Positions 56,790 through 64,000 of a stretch of DNA of 64,000 nucleotides are shown here, piece by piece; position 1 is the stretch's first letter, and each line of letters starts with the position of its first letter. Source of the DNA: Microbacterium sp. Leaf288 (GTDB lineage Bacteria > Actinomycetota > Actinomycetes > Actinomycetales > Microbacteriaceae); contig NZ_LMNI01000011.1 in assembly GCF_001422925.1 (NCBI RefSeq), positions 196,515 through 260,514 on the forward strand, given 5' to 3'. Under the pieces are notes generated by a model. That model was not told where the DNA came from and ran no database searches. It saw only the letters and a program-made list of their open reading frames with translations. The position numbers and the translations under genes were made by a program.

Positions 56790-57515
56790 ATGACCCGCCT
56801 CATCGAACCCGTCCGGACCGCCCCCGCCGTCGCACGGCCGGGCGGTATCCGTTCCCGCGTCGGCTGGACGTTCGTCCTGCTGACGGCGCTCGCGATCGTC
56901 GCATACTCCGCCGTGCCGTACTTCACCGCGTCGCTGGCCGACCTCGCCGGGCAGGACGTCGGCCTCGCGCCGACGTACGCCGCCGTGCACCCGTTCGTGC
57001 AGGGCGCGCTGTACGTCCACATCGTCGGCGGGGCGACGGCGCTCGTCACCGGACCGCTGCAGTTCTGGCGCGGTTTGCGCGCCCGCGCCCCGCGCGTGCA
57101 CCGCTGGATCGGTCGCGTGTACCTGGTCGCGGTGGCGATCGGCGCGATCGGCGGCCTCGTCATCGCGCCCTCGAGTCCCGCCGGCTATGTCGGCTTCTTC
57201 GGATTCGGCGCGCTCGCGGTGCTGTGGCTCATCACCGGCTGGCGCGCGTACCGTGCGATCCGCCGCCGCGACGTGCCCAGCCACCATGCCTGGATGATCC
57301 GCAACTACGCGTTGACCTACTCCGGCGTCATGCTGCGCGTCTGGCTCCCGCTGCTGCTGATGGCGCCGCTCGTGCTCGGGCAGCCGTGGGAACTCGACTC
57401 CGCCTTCGCGAACGCCTACGCCGCGGTGCCGTTCCTGTGCTGGCTCCCGAACCTCGTCTTCGCCGAGTGGCTGATCCGCCGTCGGGGCCTGCCCTCGTAC
57501 CGCCTGCCGGTCTGA
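56790..57515 (+). CDS. DUF2306 family membrane protein
   Basis: The 241-residue protein has about seven hydrophobic segments, starting with TFVLLTALAIVAYSAVPYF after a basic N terminus. The DUF2306 pattern is visible: LYVHIVGGATALVTGPLQFW, RVHRWIGRVYLVAV, and the block HHAWMIRNYALTYSGVMLRVWLPLLL with conserved His and Arg. The function is unknown; a heme or quinone link has been suggested for related families but is not shown here. TAGCGT lies 7 bases before the ATG. The 200 bp upstream hold only this promoter and that of the DUF222 gene. Confidence 0.88.
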   Translation: MTRLIEPVRTAPAVARPGGIRSRVGWTFVLLTALAIVAYSAVPYFTASLADLAGQDVGLAPTYAAVHPFVQGALYVHIVGGATALVTGPLQFWRGLRARAPRVHRWIGRVYLVAVAIGAIGGLVIAPSSPAGYVGFFGFGALAVLWLITGWRAYRAIRRRDVPSHHAWMIRNYALTYSGVMLRVWLPLLLMAPLVLGQPWELDSAFANAYAAVPFLCWLPNLVFAEWLIRRRGLPSYRLPV

Positions 57516-57604
57516 CTCCCGACGGGGCCGACCCCTGAACCAGCGACGGATCACAACGGCCGCCGTCGTGCACCGCGCGGAGACCCGTCGGGATCGATGC
57601 GCGC

Positions 57605-58852
57605 TCAGCCCTCACGACGTCGCGTCACAGCCCACATGATGAGCCCGGCGGCGGCACCGACGGCGATGCCGGCGAGCATCCCGAAGGTCCACCCCTGATC
57701 TACGGGTCGGTCCTCCACCACCCACTCGCGGATCAGGTCCCGTGCGAGGTCGGCGGAGCCGATCGATGCCGCGGTGAACCCGGATTCGTAGGTCGCGAAG
57801 GTGTGCGCCGCGCCCGTGTCGGCGTCGACCCACTGGAACTCGGAGCTGTTGTCTTCGGCGTAGGTCTGAAGCACGACGGTGTCGTCGTCGCGCCAGCCCA
57901 GGGCCGCCGCATACTCGACGCCCGCCAGTGCGAACGTCTGCGTCGTGCCGGCCGAGAGTGCGGAGATCTGCAGCGTCGCGGAGCTGGTCAGCGTCCTGCC
58001 CGTGGGCTTGTCCACCCACACGGGGTCGTGGACGAGCGTCACCAGGCGGGTGCCGTCCGGTGACCACGCGTCGTCGCCGAACGCCTGCCCCGTCAGCTCC
58101 GCGGGGAGTTCATGGATGCTGTGCCCCGCGGCATCCATCATCACGGCGCCCTGCGACGTCTGCGCGACGACGCGAGATGCATCGGGGGCCAATGCCGCGG
58201 ATGTCACTGCGTCCAGCGAGTACTCGAGCAGGTCGCCGCTCGACAGGTCGAGCAAGGCGAGTGCGCCGCTGAACGGCGGGTCGGTGTACCGGCTCATCTC
58301 ACCGTCGCCGAGCAGCACCAGGACGTGGTCGCCGTCGGAGGCGATGCTCAATGGCACGGCGCTGCGCCCGACACCGATCGACACCTCTCGGTCGGTGCCG
58401 TCGACGAGGGAACGGACGAGGACGCTGCCGTGGCCGTTCGCGCCGGCGATCACCGCGAACGTTCCGTCGGCTGAGAGCACCATGGCGGCGGGGTCGCCCT
58501 GGTCGGTCGGCACCGAGCGCTGCTCGGCGGCACCGAGGCGCCGGTATGTGCTGCCGTCGACGCCGAGTGCGACCGCCTGCGGGGAGTCCATGAATTCGAC
58601 CCCGATGCCGTTCTGGTAGATCATCGTCGCCGGCATGTCGAGGTCGCCGTGCGAGACGAACCACGAGTAGGTGGCGACCGCCGTGGGAAACGCGGGGGAG
58701 CTCGAAGGCGGCGGGGTCCAGGAGGCGATCAGCGCGGGAACCGCGACCGCGGAGAACCCGACCGCACCCGCGATCAGCGCAGGCAGGAGCGGCTTCCGCT
58801 TCTTCGGCCGCGGTACGGCCGGTGCGTCGTCAGCAACCGTCACGGTGGTCAT
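57605..58852 (-). CDS. Membrane-anchored beta-propeller-like protein
   Basis: The 415-residue protein has a basic N terminus (PRPKKRKPLLP), one membrane segment (ALIAGAVGFSAVAVPALIASW), a large extracytoplasmic domain with TolB/WD40-like strands (MVLSADGTFAVIAG, LSIASDGDHVLVLLGDG, DAWSPDGTRLVTLVHD), and a C-terminal segment FGMLAGIAVGAAAGLIMWAV ending in RRREG. The two anchors place the propeller outside the membrane. The family is not recognised. ATG 58852 is preferred with AGGGG upstream and TAGCGT further up; the frame stays open to 58966. Confidence 0.75.
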   Translation of the reverse strand: MTTVTVADDAPAVPRPKKRKPLLPALIAGAVGFSAVAVPALIASWTPPPSSSPAFPTAVATYSWFVSHGDLDMPATMIYQNGIGVEFMDSPQAVALGVDGSTYRRLGAAEQRSVPTDQGDPAAMVLSADGTFAVIAGANGHGSVLVRSLVDGTDREVSIGVGRSAVPLSIASDGDHVLVLLGDGEMSRYTDPPFSGALALLDLSSGDLLEYSLDAVTSAALAPDASRVVAQTSQGAVMMDAAGHSIHELPAELTGQAFGDDAWSPDGTRLVTLVHDPVWVDKPTGRTLTSSATLQISALSAGTTQTFALAGVEYAAALGWRDDDTVVLQTYAEDNSSEFQWVDADTGAAHTFATYESGFTAASIGSADLARDLIREWVVEDRPVDQGWTFGMLAGIAVGAAAGLIMWAVTRRREG

Positions 58853-58994
58853 CGCAGCCCCTGCCTGCACGCTAGCGGTGAAGAGCCGTCGGCGGAACGA
58901 CCGGGAAGTGAACAGCGGGTTCCCTGTGGGCGGCCGACGGGCGGGGCACGCAGTCGTGGTCGACACCTCCCAGGCGTGCCACTAGTGTTCCGGT

Positions 58995-59345
58995 GTGTAC
59001 TGGGCGACGTCGCGCGATCGGCTGACGACAGCCGGAGCCGTCGCGCTCGCAGCGGCAGCCGGCGCCGTGCTCGCTCTCTGGGCCTACCGCGTGCTCTGGG
59101 TGCAGAACTCCGGGACCCCGGCCGCACTGGACGCGAATGAGAACGCGGCCGTGTTCGCCTGGCTCGTCGGCTGGCTGCTGCTGATCTGTGCAGCGGGTGC
59201 GGCTGTCGTGCTGCTCGCGAGCGTGATCGGGCGGATCAGCGCCCGAAGGCCGCCCCTCATCGATCTCGTCGCGCTCGGAGCCACGGCGGCCCTGATCATG
59301 GCGGCGATCGCACTGGCTCCGCTGTGGGCCACGACGTCGGTCTGA
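58995..59345 (+). CDS. Small three-helix membrane protein
   Basis: The 116-residue protein has helices AGAVALAAAAGAVLALWAYR, AAVFAWLVGWLLLICAAGAA and DLVALGATAALIMAAIALAP. The family is not recognised. TAGTGT lies exactly 6 bases before the GTG, which supports the start and a leaderless transcript. It is divergent from the propeller protein gene. Confidence 0.7.
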   Translation: MYWATSRDRLTTAGAVALAAAAGAVLALWAYRVLWVQNSGTPAALDANENAAVFAWLVGWLLLICAAGAAVVLLASVIGRISARRPPLIDLVALGATAALIMAAIALAPLWATTSV

Positions 59346-59411
59346 GCCTGGCCGCCGGGCGAGGGTTTCGTGATGCTCTTCAGCCCCGAGGAATGGGCCG
59401 TGCCCTGAACG

Positions 59412-60338
59412 TCAGCGGGGCAGGTGGGGGAGCACCTCGCCGAGGTACTCGACGTGTGAGACGTCCTGCAGGTCCATGAGCTGGAAGTACACGCGCTGCG
59501 CGCCGATCCCCACCAGCCGCTCGACCTTCGCGACGATCTCGTCGCGGGTGCCGACGATGTTGACGTCGCCGCGCAGCTCGTCGACGGTGCGGCCGAGGTT
59601 CTCGGCACGCCGGTCGAGTTCGGAAGCGGATGCCCCGGCCAGCGTCGGCAGCGCCACCGAGAGTTTGAGTGATTCGGGGTCGCGACCGATGCGCTCGCAC
59701 GCGGCGCGCACGCCGGCGAACTTCTCCGCCGACTCCGCCTCCGACCGGAAGCCGATGTTGAACTCCGTCGCGAACCGCGCCGCGAGCTCGGGGGTGCGCT
59801 TCGGCCCGCCGCCGCCCACGATGACGGGGACCCGGGACTGCACCGGCTTCGGCAGCGCCGGGGCATCCGTCAGCCGGTAGTGCTCACCCGCGAAGCTGTA
59901 GGTCTCGTTGACCGGGGTCGACCACAGGCCGGTCACGACCGCGAGCTGCTCCTCGAGGATCCCGAACCGCTTGGCCGGGAACGGGATGCCGTAGGCCTCG
60001 TGCTCGCGGCCGAACCACCCGGTGCCGAGGCCGAGCTCGACACGGCCGCCCGACATCGCGTCGACCTGAGCCACCTGGATCGCCAGCAGCCCCGGAACCC
60101 GGTACGTCACCGACGACACGAGTGTGCCGAGGCGGATGCGCGAGGTCTCGCGTGCGAGCCCTGCCAGCGTGGTCCACGCGTCGGTGGGACCGGGAAGTCC
60201 GTCGCCGTCGCCCATGTGCAGGTAGTGGTCGGAGCGGAAGAAGCCGTCGAAGCCGAGACGCTCGGCCGCCTGCGCGAAGGCGAGCTGATCGTGGTAGCTC
60301 GCTCCCTGCTGGGGCTCGGTGAAGATGCAGTATTCCAT
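59412..60338 (-). CDS. LLM class F420-dependent oxidoreductase
   Basis: The 308-residue TIM-barrel protein belongs to the luciferase-like F420-dependent family: GFDGFFRSDHYLHMGDGDGLPGP, TSRIRLGTLVSSVTYRVPGLLA, GGRVELGLGTGWFGREHEAYGIPFP, and VPVIVGGGGPKRTPELAARFA. F420 or FMN would be the hydride carrier; the substrate is unknown. The ATG at 60338 lies 25 bp after the CDF stop on the same strand, so the two may be cotranscribed. Confidence 0.88.
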   Translation of the reverse strand: MEYCIFTEPQQGASYHDQLAFAQAAERLGFDGFFRSDHYLHMGDGDGLPGPTDAWTTLAGLARETSRIRLGTLVSSVTYRVPGLLAIQVAQVDAMSGGRVELGLGTGWFGREHEAYGIPFPAKRFGILEEQLAVVTGLWSTPVNETYSFAGEHYRLTDAPALPKPVQSRVPVIVGGGGPKRTPELAARFATEFNIGFRSEAESAEKFAGVRAACERIGRDPESLKLSVALPTLAGASASELDRRAENLGRTVDELRGDVNIVGTRDEIVAKVERLVGIGAQRVYFQLMDLQDVSHVEYLGEVLPHLPR

Positions 60339-60363
60339 GGCGGTTGCTGTGCCTGTCGAGCGG

Positions 60364-61329
60364 TCAGTCGGTCGACTTGATGACGAACTCCGACGTGGGC
60401 GGAGTCGCGTCGTCGCCGGGCCGGTAGACGTCGGGCTCGAAGTAGATGATGCGCGCCGCCGGCACTGCCGCACGCACGCGCGCCTCGACGCGGTCGATGT
60501 CGGACGCGATGTGGACGAGCGGCGCATCCGACGCGAAGCCGAGCTTGGCCGCCACGAGCAGTTCGTCGGGGCCGAGATAGAGCGTCTTGATGTGGATGAT
60601 CTTCTCGACCTCGGGCCCGTCGTTGATGGCGTCCACGATGCGGTCGTGGTCGGCATCGGTCGCACCCTCGCCGACGAGGAGGCTCTTGGTCTCGATGCCG
60701 AGCGTGATGGCCACGAGGATCAGCAGCGTGCCGATCATGAGCGTGCCGATCGCGTCGAACACCGGGTTGTGCGTGATCACGGTCATGCCCACGCCGAACA
60801 GCGCGAACACGAGGCCGGTGAGCGCGGCGATGTCTTCGAGGAGGACGACGGGGAGTTCCGGCGCCTTCGCGTGCCGCACGAACGAGACCCACGACTGCCC
60901 CTTGGCCCGCACGTGGTTGCTCTCCTTCACGGCCGTGCGCAGCGAGAACGACTCGAGCACGATCGCGACGACGAGCACCGCGATCGGGATCCACGCGTTC
61001 TCGAGCTCGTGCGGGTGGGTGAGCTTGTCGATGCCCTCGTAGATCGAGAACAGACCGCCGACCGAGAACAGGATGATCGACACGACGAACGCATACACGT
61101 ACCGCTCGCGGCCGTAGCCGAACGGGTGCTCGCGGTCGGCCTTCTTCTTCGCCTGGCGACCGCCGAGCATGAGGAGCAGCTGGTTGCCCGAATCGGCGAC
61201 CGAGTGGATGGCCTCGGCGAGCATCGACGCCGAGCCGGACAGGAACCATGCGATGAACTTCGCCAGGGCGATGCCCATGTTGGCCAGGAACGCCGCGAGG
61301 ATCGCCTTGCCGCCACCGGAAGCACTCAT
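60364..61329 (-). CDS. Cation diffusion facilitator (CDF) transporter
   Basis: The 321-residue membrane protein exports divalent cations such as zinc or manganese by proton antiport. It has six helices, the site His/Asp in MLAEAIHSVADSGNQ (helix 2) and HNPVFDAIG (helix 5), and the HPFGYGRERYVY loop typical of the branch. A ferredoxin-like cytosolic domain (residues about 225-300) follows. TAGACT lies 7 bases before ATG 61329, so it is probably leaderless. The closest eukaryotic kin is SLC30A9 by pattern. The metal is not certain. Confidence 0.9.
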   Translation of the reverse strand: MSASGGGKAILAAFLANMGIALAKFIAWFLSGSASMLAEAIHSVADSGNQLLLMLGGRQAKKKADREHPFGYGRERYVYAFVVSIILFSVGGLFSIYEGIDKLTHPHELENAWIPIAVLVVAIVLESFSLRTAVKESNHVRAKGQSWVSFVRHAKAPELPVVLLEDIAALTGLVFALFGVGMTVITHNPVFDAIGTLMIGTLLILVAITLGIETKSLLVGEGATDADHDRIVDAINDGPEVEKIIHIKTLYLGPDELLVAAKLGFASDAPLVHIASDIDRVEARVRAAVPAARIIYFEPDVYRPGDDATPPTSEFVIKSTD

Positions 61330-61395
61330 GCGGATGAGTCTACGGATGCTGCGACCCGCGCTCCGCACCTCGTGCGCGCCGGCGTCTGCCCTGCG

Positions 61396-62508
61396 TCAGT
61401 CGGAGGACCGCAGGATGATCGCCTCGGTCGGCGGGGCCGGATTGTGCGGGTGCCCGACGTACCCGATGACCTCGAGCAGCGCGTGGCGGAACTCGGCCGG
61501 CCGCTCCAGGTGCGGCGTGTGGGCGGTGTCGGGGAGATCGATCTCGGTCACCTCGCCGCCGGCGTCGGCGTAGCGGGCGAGGACGTCGCGCATCTGCGAC
61601 ACCATCTCCTGCGGCGGGGCGACATCGTCGCCGGGCCAGTCCGGCACGATGCCGAGCTTGCCGAGGTTGTTGTAGTCGTAGAGGGAGGCGTCCGACACGA
61701 TGAGGTCGAGCGCCCCGTGGATCCAGAGGATCGGCGGCTTCTCGGAGAGCTCGACGATGCCCGACACGTTGTGATTGCCGGGGACGAGCGTGTTGAGCAC
61801 ACCGATCGTGCCGGCAGCGAAGCCCGGCCAGTTCTCGCTCGGGACCGAGTCGCCCGGATAGTTGCCGGTCGCGGTCGAGGTCGTGAGCATCGACTCGACC
61901 CAGACGTCCTCGTGATCGGTCTCGAATCCCGCGGCGACGTAGTGGGCCCGGAAGACGTTGCGAGGCGACGTCGGCGCGTCGGTCGACGTGTCGTGGTCGA
62001 TGAGCCGCTGCACGAAATCGAGGTTGCCGGCGCCCCCGCCGGTGCCGGCGTCGTCAGCGGTGAGACGTGTGCCGTCGCGACGGGTGCCGCCGAAGCCGTA
62101 CGGCGACACCGGCGCTTCCAGCGTGAGGCTCAGCACCGGGTGGTCGAGCGCGTACTGCATGACGACTGCGCCGCCCAGCGACCAGCCGACGAGGTGGGCG
62201 GTCGGGATGTCGAGGGCCTCGAGTGTCGCGTGCACGTCGTCGCTGAAGTCCCGCACGCCGCGCGTCGCGTCGATCGGCGCGTGCTCGGTACCGCCGTAGC
62301 CGCGCAGATCGATCGCGATCACCCGGAGGTCGTGGGGGAGGTCCTGCATCAGCTCTTGCCAGAAGAGCGAGGAGGAGGCGTTCCCGTGAATGAGCACCAC
62401 CGTGCGATCGGGCGGTGTGGCCGGGTCGTCCGCAGTGCGCTCCAGCACGTTCACCGACAGGCCGGGCGTCTCGACGATGCGCGCGGCGATGCCGTCGAAG
62501 AGGGTCAT
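61396..62508 (-). CDS. Alpha/beta hydrolase (epoxide hydrolase/esterase-like)
   Basis: The 370-residue protein has VVLIHGNASSSLFWQELM, VIAIDLRGYGGTE, the nucleophile elbow LVGWSLGGAVVMQYA (Ser in GWSLG), an acid near WIHGALDLIVSD, and catalytic His in LPDTAHTPHLERPAEF. A cap insert of about 120 residues sits in the middle. It should act on an ester, lactone or epoxide; the Ser nucleophile argues against epoxide hydrolase. GGGAGG lies upstream of ATG 62508. Confidence 0.87.
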   Translation of the reverse strand: MTLFDGIAARIVETPGLSVNVLERTADDPATPPDRTVVLIHGNASSSLFWQELMQDLPHDLRVIAIDLRGYGGTEHAPIDATRGVRDFSDDVHATLEALDIPTAHLVGWSLGGAVVMQYALDHPVLSLTLEAPVSPYGFGGTRRDGTRLTADDAGTGGGAGNLDFVQRLIDHDTSTDAPTSPRNVFRAHYVAAGFETDHEDVWVESMLTTSTATGNYPGDSVPSENWPGFAAGTIGVLNTLVPGNHNVSGIVELSEKPPILWIHGALDLIVSDASLYDYNNLGKLGIVPDWPGDDVAPPQEMVSQMRDVLARYADAGGEVTEIDLPDTAHTPHLERPAEFRHALLEVIGYVGHPHNPAPPTEAIILRSSD

Positions 62509-62630
62509 ATCGGGTGCCTCCCACGTCCTGCGGAAGCTCCTGCGCCCCCGCCCACTCACGAGAATAGACCGGCCGTCAGTTCTTGCGAATCAGGTTTCAT
62601 GTTCCGGATGCCGTGACCCGGGGCATCCCG

Positions 62631-63302
62631 TCACTCCTCCGTAGCCGGCGGGGTCTGGCCGGTGTAGAAGGCATACGTGTTGTCGGCGGCTCGCGCAGCG
62701 GCGGCGGGATCGGCGCCGTCGGCGACGTGCGCGGCACTCCACGCATCGGCGGCGCCGCGGTAGAACGTGCGGCCCTCGTCCGTGAACGCCCACGCCTCGG
62801 CGTCTTCGGGCTTCGGGCCGCTGCCGCCGGTGAGGTGCAGGCCGAGTCCGAGGAGTCCGCCGTCCCAGCCGACACCCGTGGCGCCGGGGCCGTAGAGGTC
62901 CCAGAACTCGGCGGGCACGTCGTCGGTGCGGGCGATGTGCTCCAGCTCGAAGCGGGTCGCATCGTCGCCCTCCGCGGTGAGCCGCACCGTGAGCCACGTC
63001 ACGCCGCCGCCGTACTCCCACGTCGCCTTGTAGTGCGCGGCGCCGTGGGTGGGAGGCGTGCACTCCTGGATCTCGCCGCCGGCGTTGCCCTCGATCTGGT
63101 AGCGGCCGCCGAGCATGAGGTCTCCGGAGATCGGCTGGAACCACCGTGCGATCCGGTCCGCGCTGGTGACGGCATCCCACACGTCGTCGATGGGGGACGG
63201 ATACGTCTGCGCGAGCGTCTGCACGCGCGACGGGAAGCCGTCGACCTCTTCGCTCGCGATCTCGCGGCTCACTGCGGCGAGCTGGCTCTGTACGTCGACC
63301 AT
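62631..63302 (-). CDS. SRPBCC (AHSA1/START-like) protein
   Basis: The 223-residue protein has the AHSA1-type pattern LAQTYPSPIDDVWDAVTSADRIARWFQPISGDLMLGGRYQIEGNAGGEI, followed by WEYGGGVTWLTVRLTAEGDDATRFELEH. The C-terminal third is a helical extension. These hydrophobic-pocket proteins bind lipids or aromatic ligands. It starts 1 bp after the ArsR stop, the usual ArsR-SRPBCC pairing in which the regulator controls its own operon. Confidence 0.88.
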   Translation of the reverse strand: MVDVQSQLAAVSREIASEEVDGFPSRVQTLAQTYPSPIDDVWDAVTSADRIARWFQPISGDLMLGGRYQIEGNAGGEIQECTPPTHGAAHYKATWEYGGGVTWLTVRLTAEGDDATRFELEHIARTDDVPAEFWDLYGPGATGVGWDGGLLGLGLHLTGGSGPKPEDAEAWAFTDEGRTFYRGAADAWSAAHVADGADPAAAARAADNTYAFYTGQTPPATEE

Positions 63303-63303
63303 G

Positions 63304-63708
63304 TCAGTCCTCCTGGGGTTCGGTCGTGTCGGTTTCGTCGGTATCGAGGTGTGGGGTGTCGCCGGCGGTGTCCTGTTCGGCGAGACGCCGGGTGCGGCGA
63401 CCGCGGGCGAGCTCGGTGCCGAGGGCGTCGAGGCGCGGCTGCCAGAACCGCCGGAACGGGTCGAACCAGGCCGCGGCGTTCTCGAGCGGCTCCGGCGCGA
63501 TGGCGTAGAGGCGGCGGGCGCCCTCCGGCCGCACCGTCGCGAACCCCGACTCGCGCAGTACCCGCAGATGCTGCGACACCGCGGGCTGCGAGATGCCGAA
63601 CTCGCGCTGCACCTGCTCGCCGATCTCGCCGGCGCTGCGCTCGCCCTCTGCGAGGAGTTCGAGGATGCGCCGGCGCACCGGGTCTCCGAGGATGTCGAGT
63701 GCGTGCAC
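63304..63708 (-). CDS. ArsR family winged-helix regulator
   Basis: The 134-residue regulator begins HALDILGDPVRRRILELLAEGERSAGEIGEQVQ and has the recognition helix ISQPAVSQHLRVLRESGFATVRPEGARRLYAI. It has an acidic Asp/Thr-rich tail. No metal-binding Cys is visible, so it is not a metal sensor of the usual type. The start is GTG 63708. The palindrome CTTATATAAG lies about 20 bp upstream. Confidence 0.9.
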   Translation of the reverse strand: MHALDILGDPVRRRILELLAEGERSAGEIGEQVQREFGISQPAVSQHLRVLRESGFATVRPEGARRLYAIAPEPLENAAAWFDPFRRFWQPRLDALGTELARGRRTRRLAEQDTAGDTPHLDTDETDTTEPQED

Positions 63709-63729
63709 GGGACCATGTTTGCGCTCTGG

Positions 63730-63739
63730 CTTATATAAG
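63730..63739. promoter_or_regulatory. Candidate ArsR operator CTTATATAAG
   Basis: A perfect 10-bp AT palindrome overlaps the promoter of the ArsR-SRPBCC operon, next to TTGACT on the minus strand. It is the most AT-rich decamer in the area and well placed for autorepression. Confidence 0.55.
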
Positions 63740-63762
63740 TCAAGACCTATGCTGACCTATCC

Positions 63763-63860
63763 GTTCGCAATTCAGGATGGATGGCGTTGGGATGGGGTGC
63801 GACCCACGAGTTTCCGCGCCTCGACGTGTGTGGGTGGAGCAACCATCCTGAATTGCGAAC
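63763..63860. repeat. 98-bp element with 18-bp perfect terminal inverted repeats
   Basis: The left arm GTTCGCAATTCAGGATGG (63763-63780) is perfectly inverted as CCATCCTGAATTGCGAAC (63843-63860). The 62-base interior has further short inverted segments (ACCCAC and GTGGGT). The arms are AT-richer than the genome and untranslated. It may be a REP- or MITE-like element, or a structured RNA between arsR and proC. Confidence 0.7.
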
Positions 63861-63886
63861 ACGGGTGGGCTCGTAGGATCGGATCC

Positions 63887-64000
63887 ATGGCTGCAGACAC
63901 CCCCGCCCTTCCGCCCATCGCGATCCTCGGCGCCGGCTCCATGGGCGGGGCGATCGCCCGCGGCCTGTCGCGCTCGGGCCTTGCGGCCGGGGGAGTGACG
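63887..64000 (+). CDS. proC: Pyrroline-5-carboxylate reductase, N-terminal part
   Basis: Only the first 38 codons lie in the window. They read IAILGAGSMGGAIARGLSRSGL after a short polar leader, the NAD(P)-binding GxGxMGxA start of ProC, which makes proline from pyrroline-5-carboxylate. TAGGAT lies 7 bases before the ATG, so the mRNA is probably leaderless. The frame is open to the window edge. Confidence 0.8.
   Translation, partial: MAADTPALPPIAILGAGSMGGAIARGLSRSGLAAGGVT

Noticed and set aside
1..64000. CRISPR array, prophage, integrative element or transposase
   Set aside because: No regularly spaced repeats and no integrase, transposase, capsid or conjugation proteins were found; composition is uniform apart from short promoter regions.

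Overview
The window is a compact stretch of high-GC (about 70% G+C by eye) actinobacterial chromosome. Protein flavour and neighbourhood structure fit Microbacteriaceae, most likely Microbacterium: a DUF222/HNH 13E12-type gene, an F420-type LLM oxidoreductase, an ECF41 sigma factor, a TM0106-type nuclease-helicase, glutamine-dependent NAD synthase, and very many leaderless transcripts. I see no rRNA, tRNA, CRISPR array, prophage, integrase or transposase. Gene density is high and only one gap between annotated proteins exceeds 300 bp (30365-30884); it carries a short leader ORF and its promoter.

Layout. 0.2-6.4 kb: DUF899 protein, secreted transglycosylase-like protein, GMC alcohol oxidase and a beta-glucoside-type PTS EIIBCA permease. 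6.6-12.9 kb: pgi, a HAD phosphatase, a coupled HNH/GNAT pair, an SDR with divergent TetR, an alpha/beta hydrolase and a small conserved protein. 13-20.9 kb: a TetR/MFS efflux pair, then an agmatine deiminase-amidase-C45 acyltransferase operon facing its own TetR regulator, then an aldo/keto reductase. 20.9-23.6 kb: two paralogous NAD-binding proteins facing an ECF41 sigma factor. 23.8-30.4 kb: S9 peptidase, DUF1918, aldo/keto reductase, VOC protein, AlkA-like glycosylase and a winged-helix regulator behind a cysteine-rich leader peptide. 30.9-34.4 kb: small and hypothetical proteins, a hydrolase and a Nudix protein. 34.5-38.7 kb: sbcDC. 38.9-45.7 kb: SGNH esterase, nucleosidase, DHA2-type MFS, a lipase-maturation-factor-like protein with a phytoene-desaturase-like protein, and a PPTase-like protein. 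45.7-52 kb: nadE, a 1209-residue nuclease-helicase and DUF3467. 52.1-56.6 kb: a membrane protein/group III decarboxylase operon with a structured leader, upp, tadA and an SOS-type DUF222/HNH gene. 56.8-64 kb: DUF2306, propeller-like and small membrane proteins, LLM oxidoreductase, CDF transporter, hydrolase, ArsR/SRPBCC pair, a 98-bp inverted-repeat element and the start of proC.

Two observations stand out. First, the short motif CGGATGC/GCATCCG occurs roughly sixty times. It forces unusual codons inside genes and is built into the arms of about half the intrinsic terminators, much as uptake sequences are in Neisseria. Second, a leaderless 33-codon ORF ending in a Cys-Cys-Arg-Met-Cys run sits upstream of an uncharacterised winged-helix regulator and looks like a cysteine-responsive attenuator. 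Other leads are the agmatine deiminase operon with a clear TetR operator, an RBS-sequestering hairpin ahead of the decarboxylase operon, and about twenty genes whose -10 box lies 6-7 nt from the start codon.
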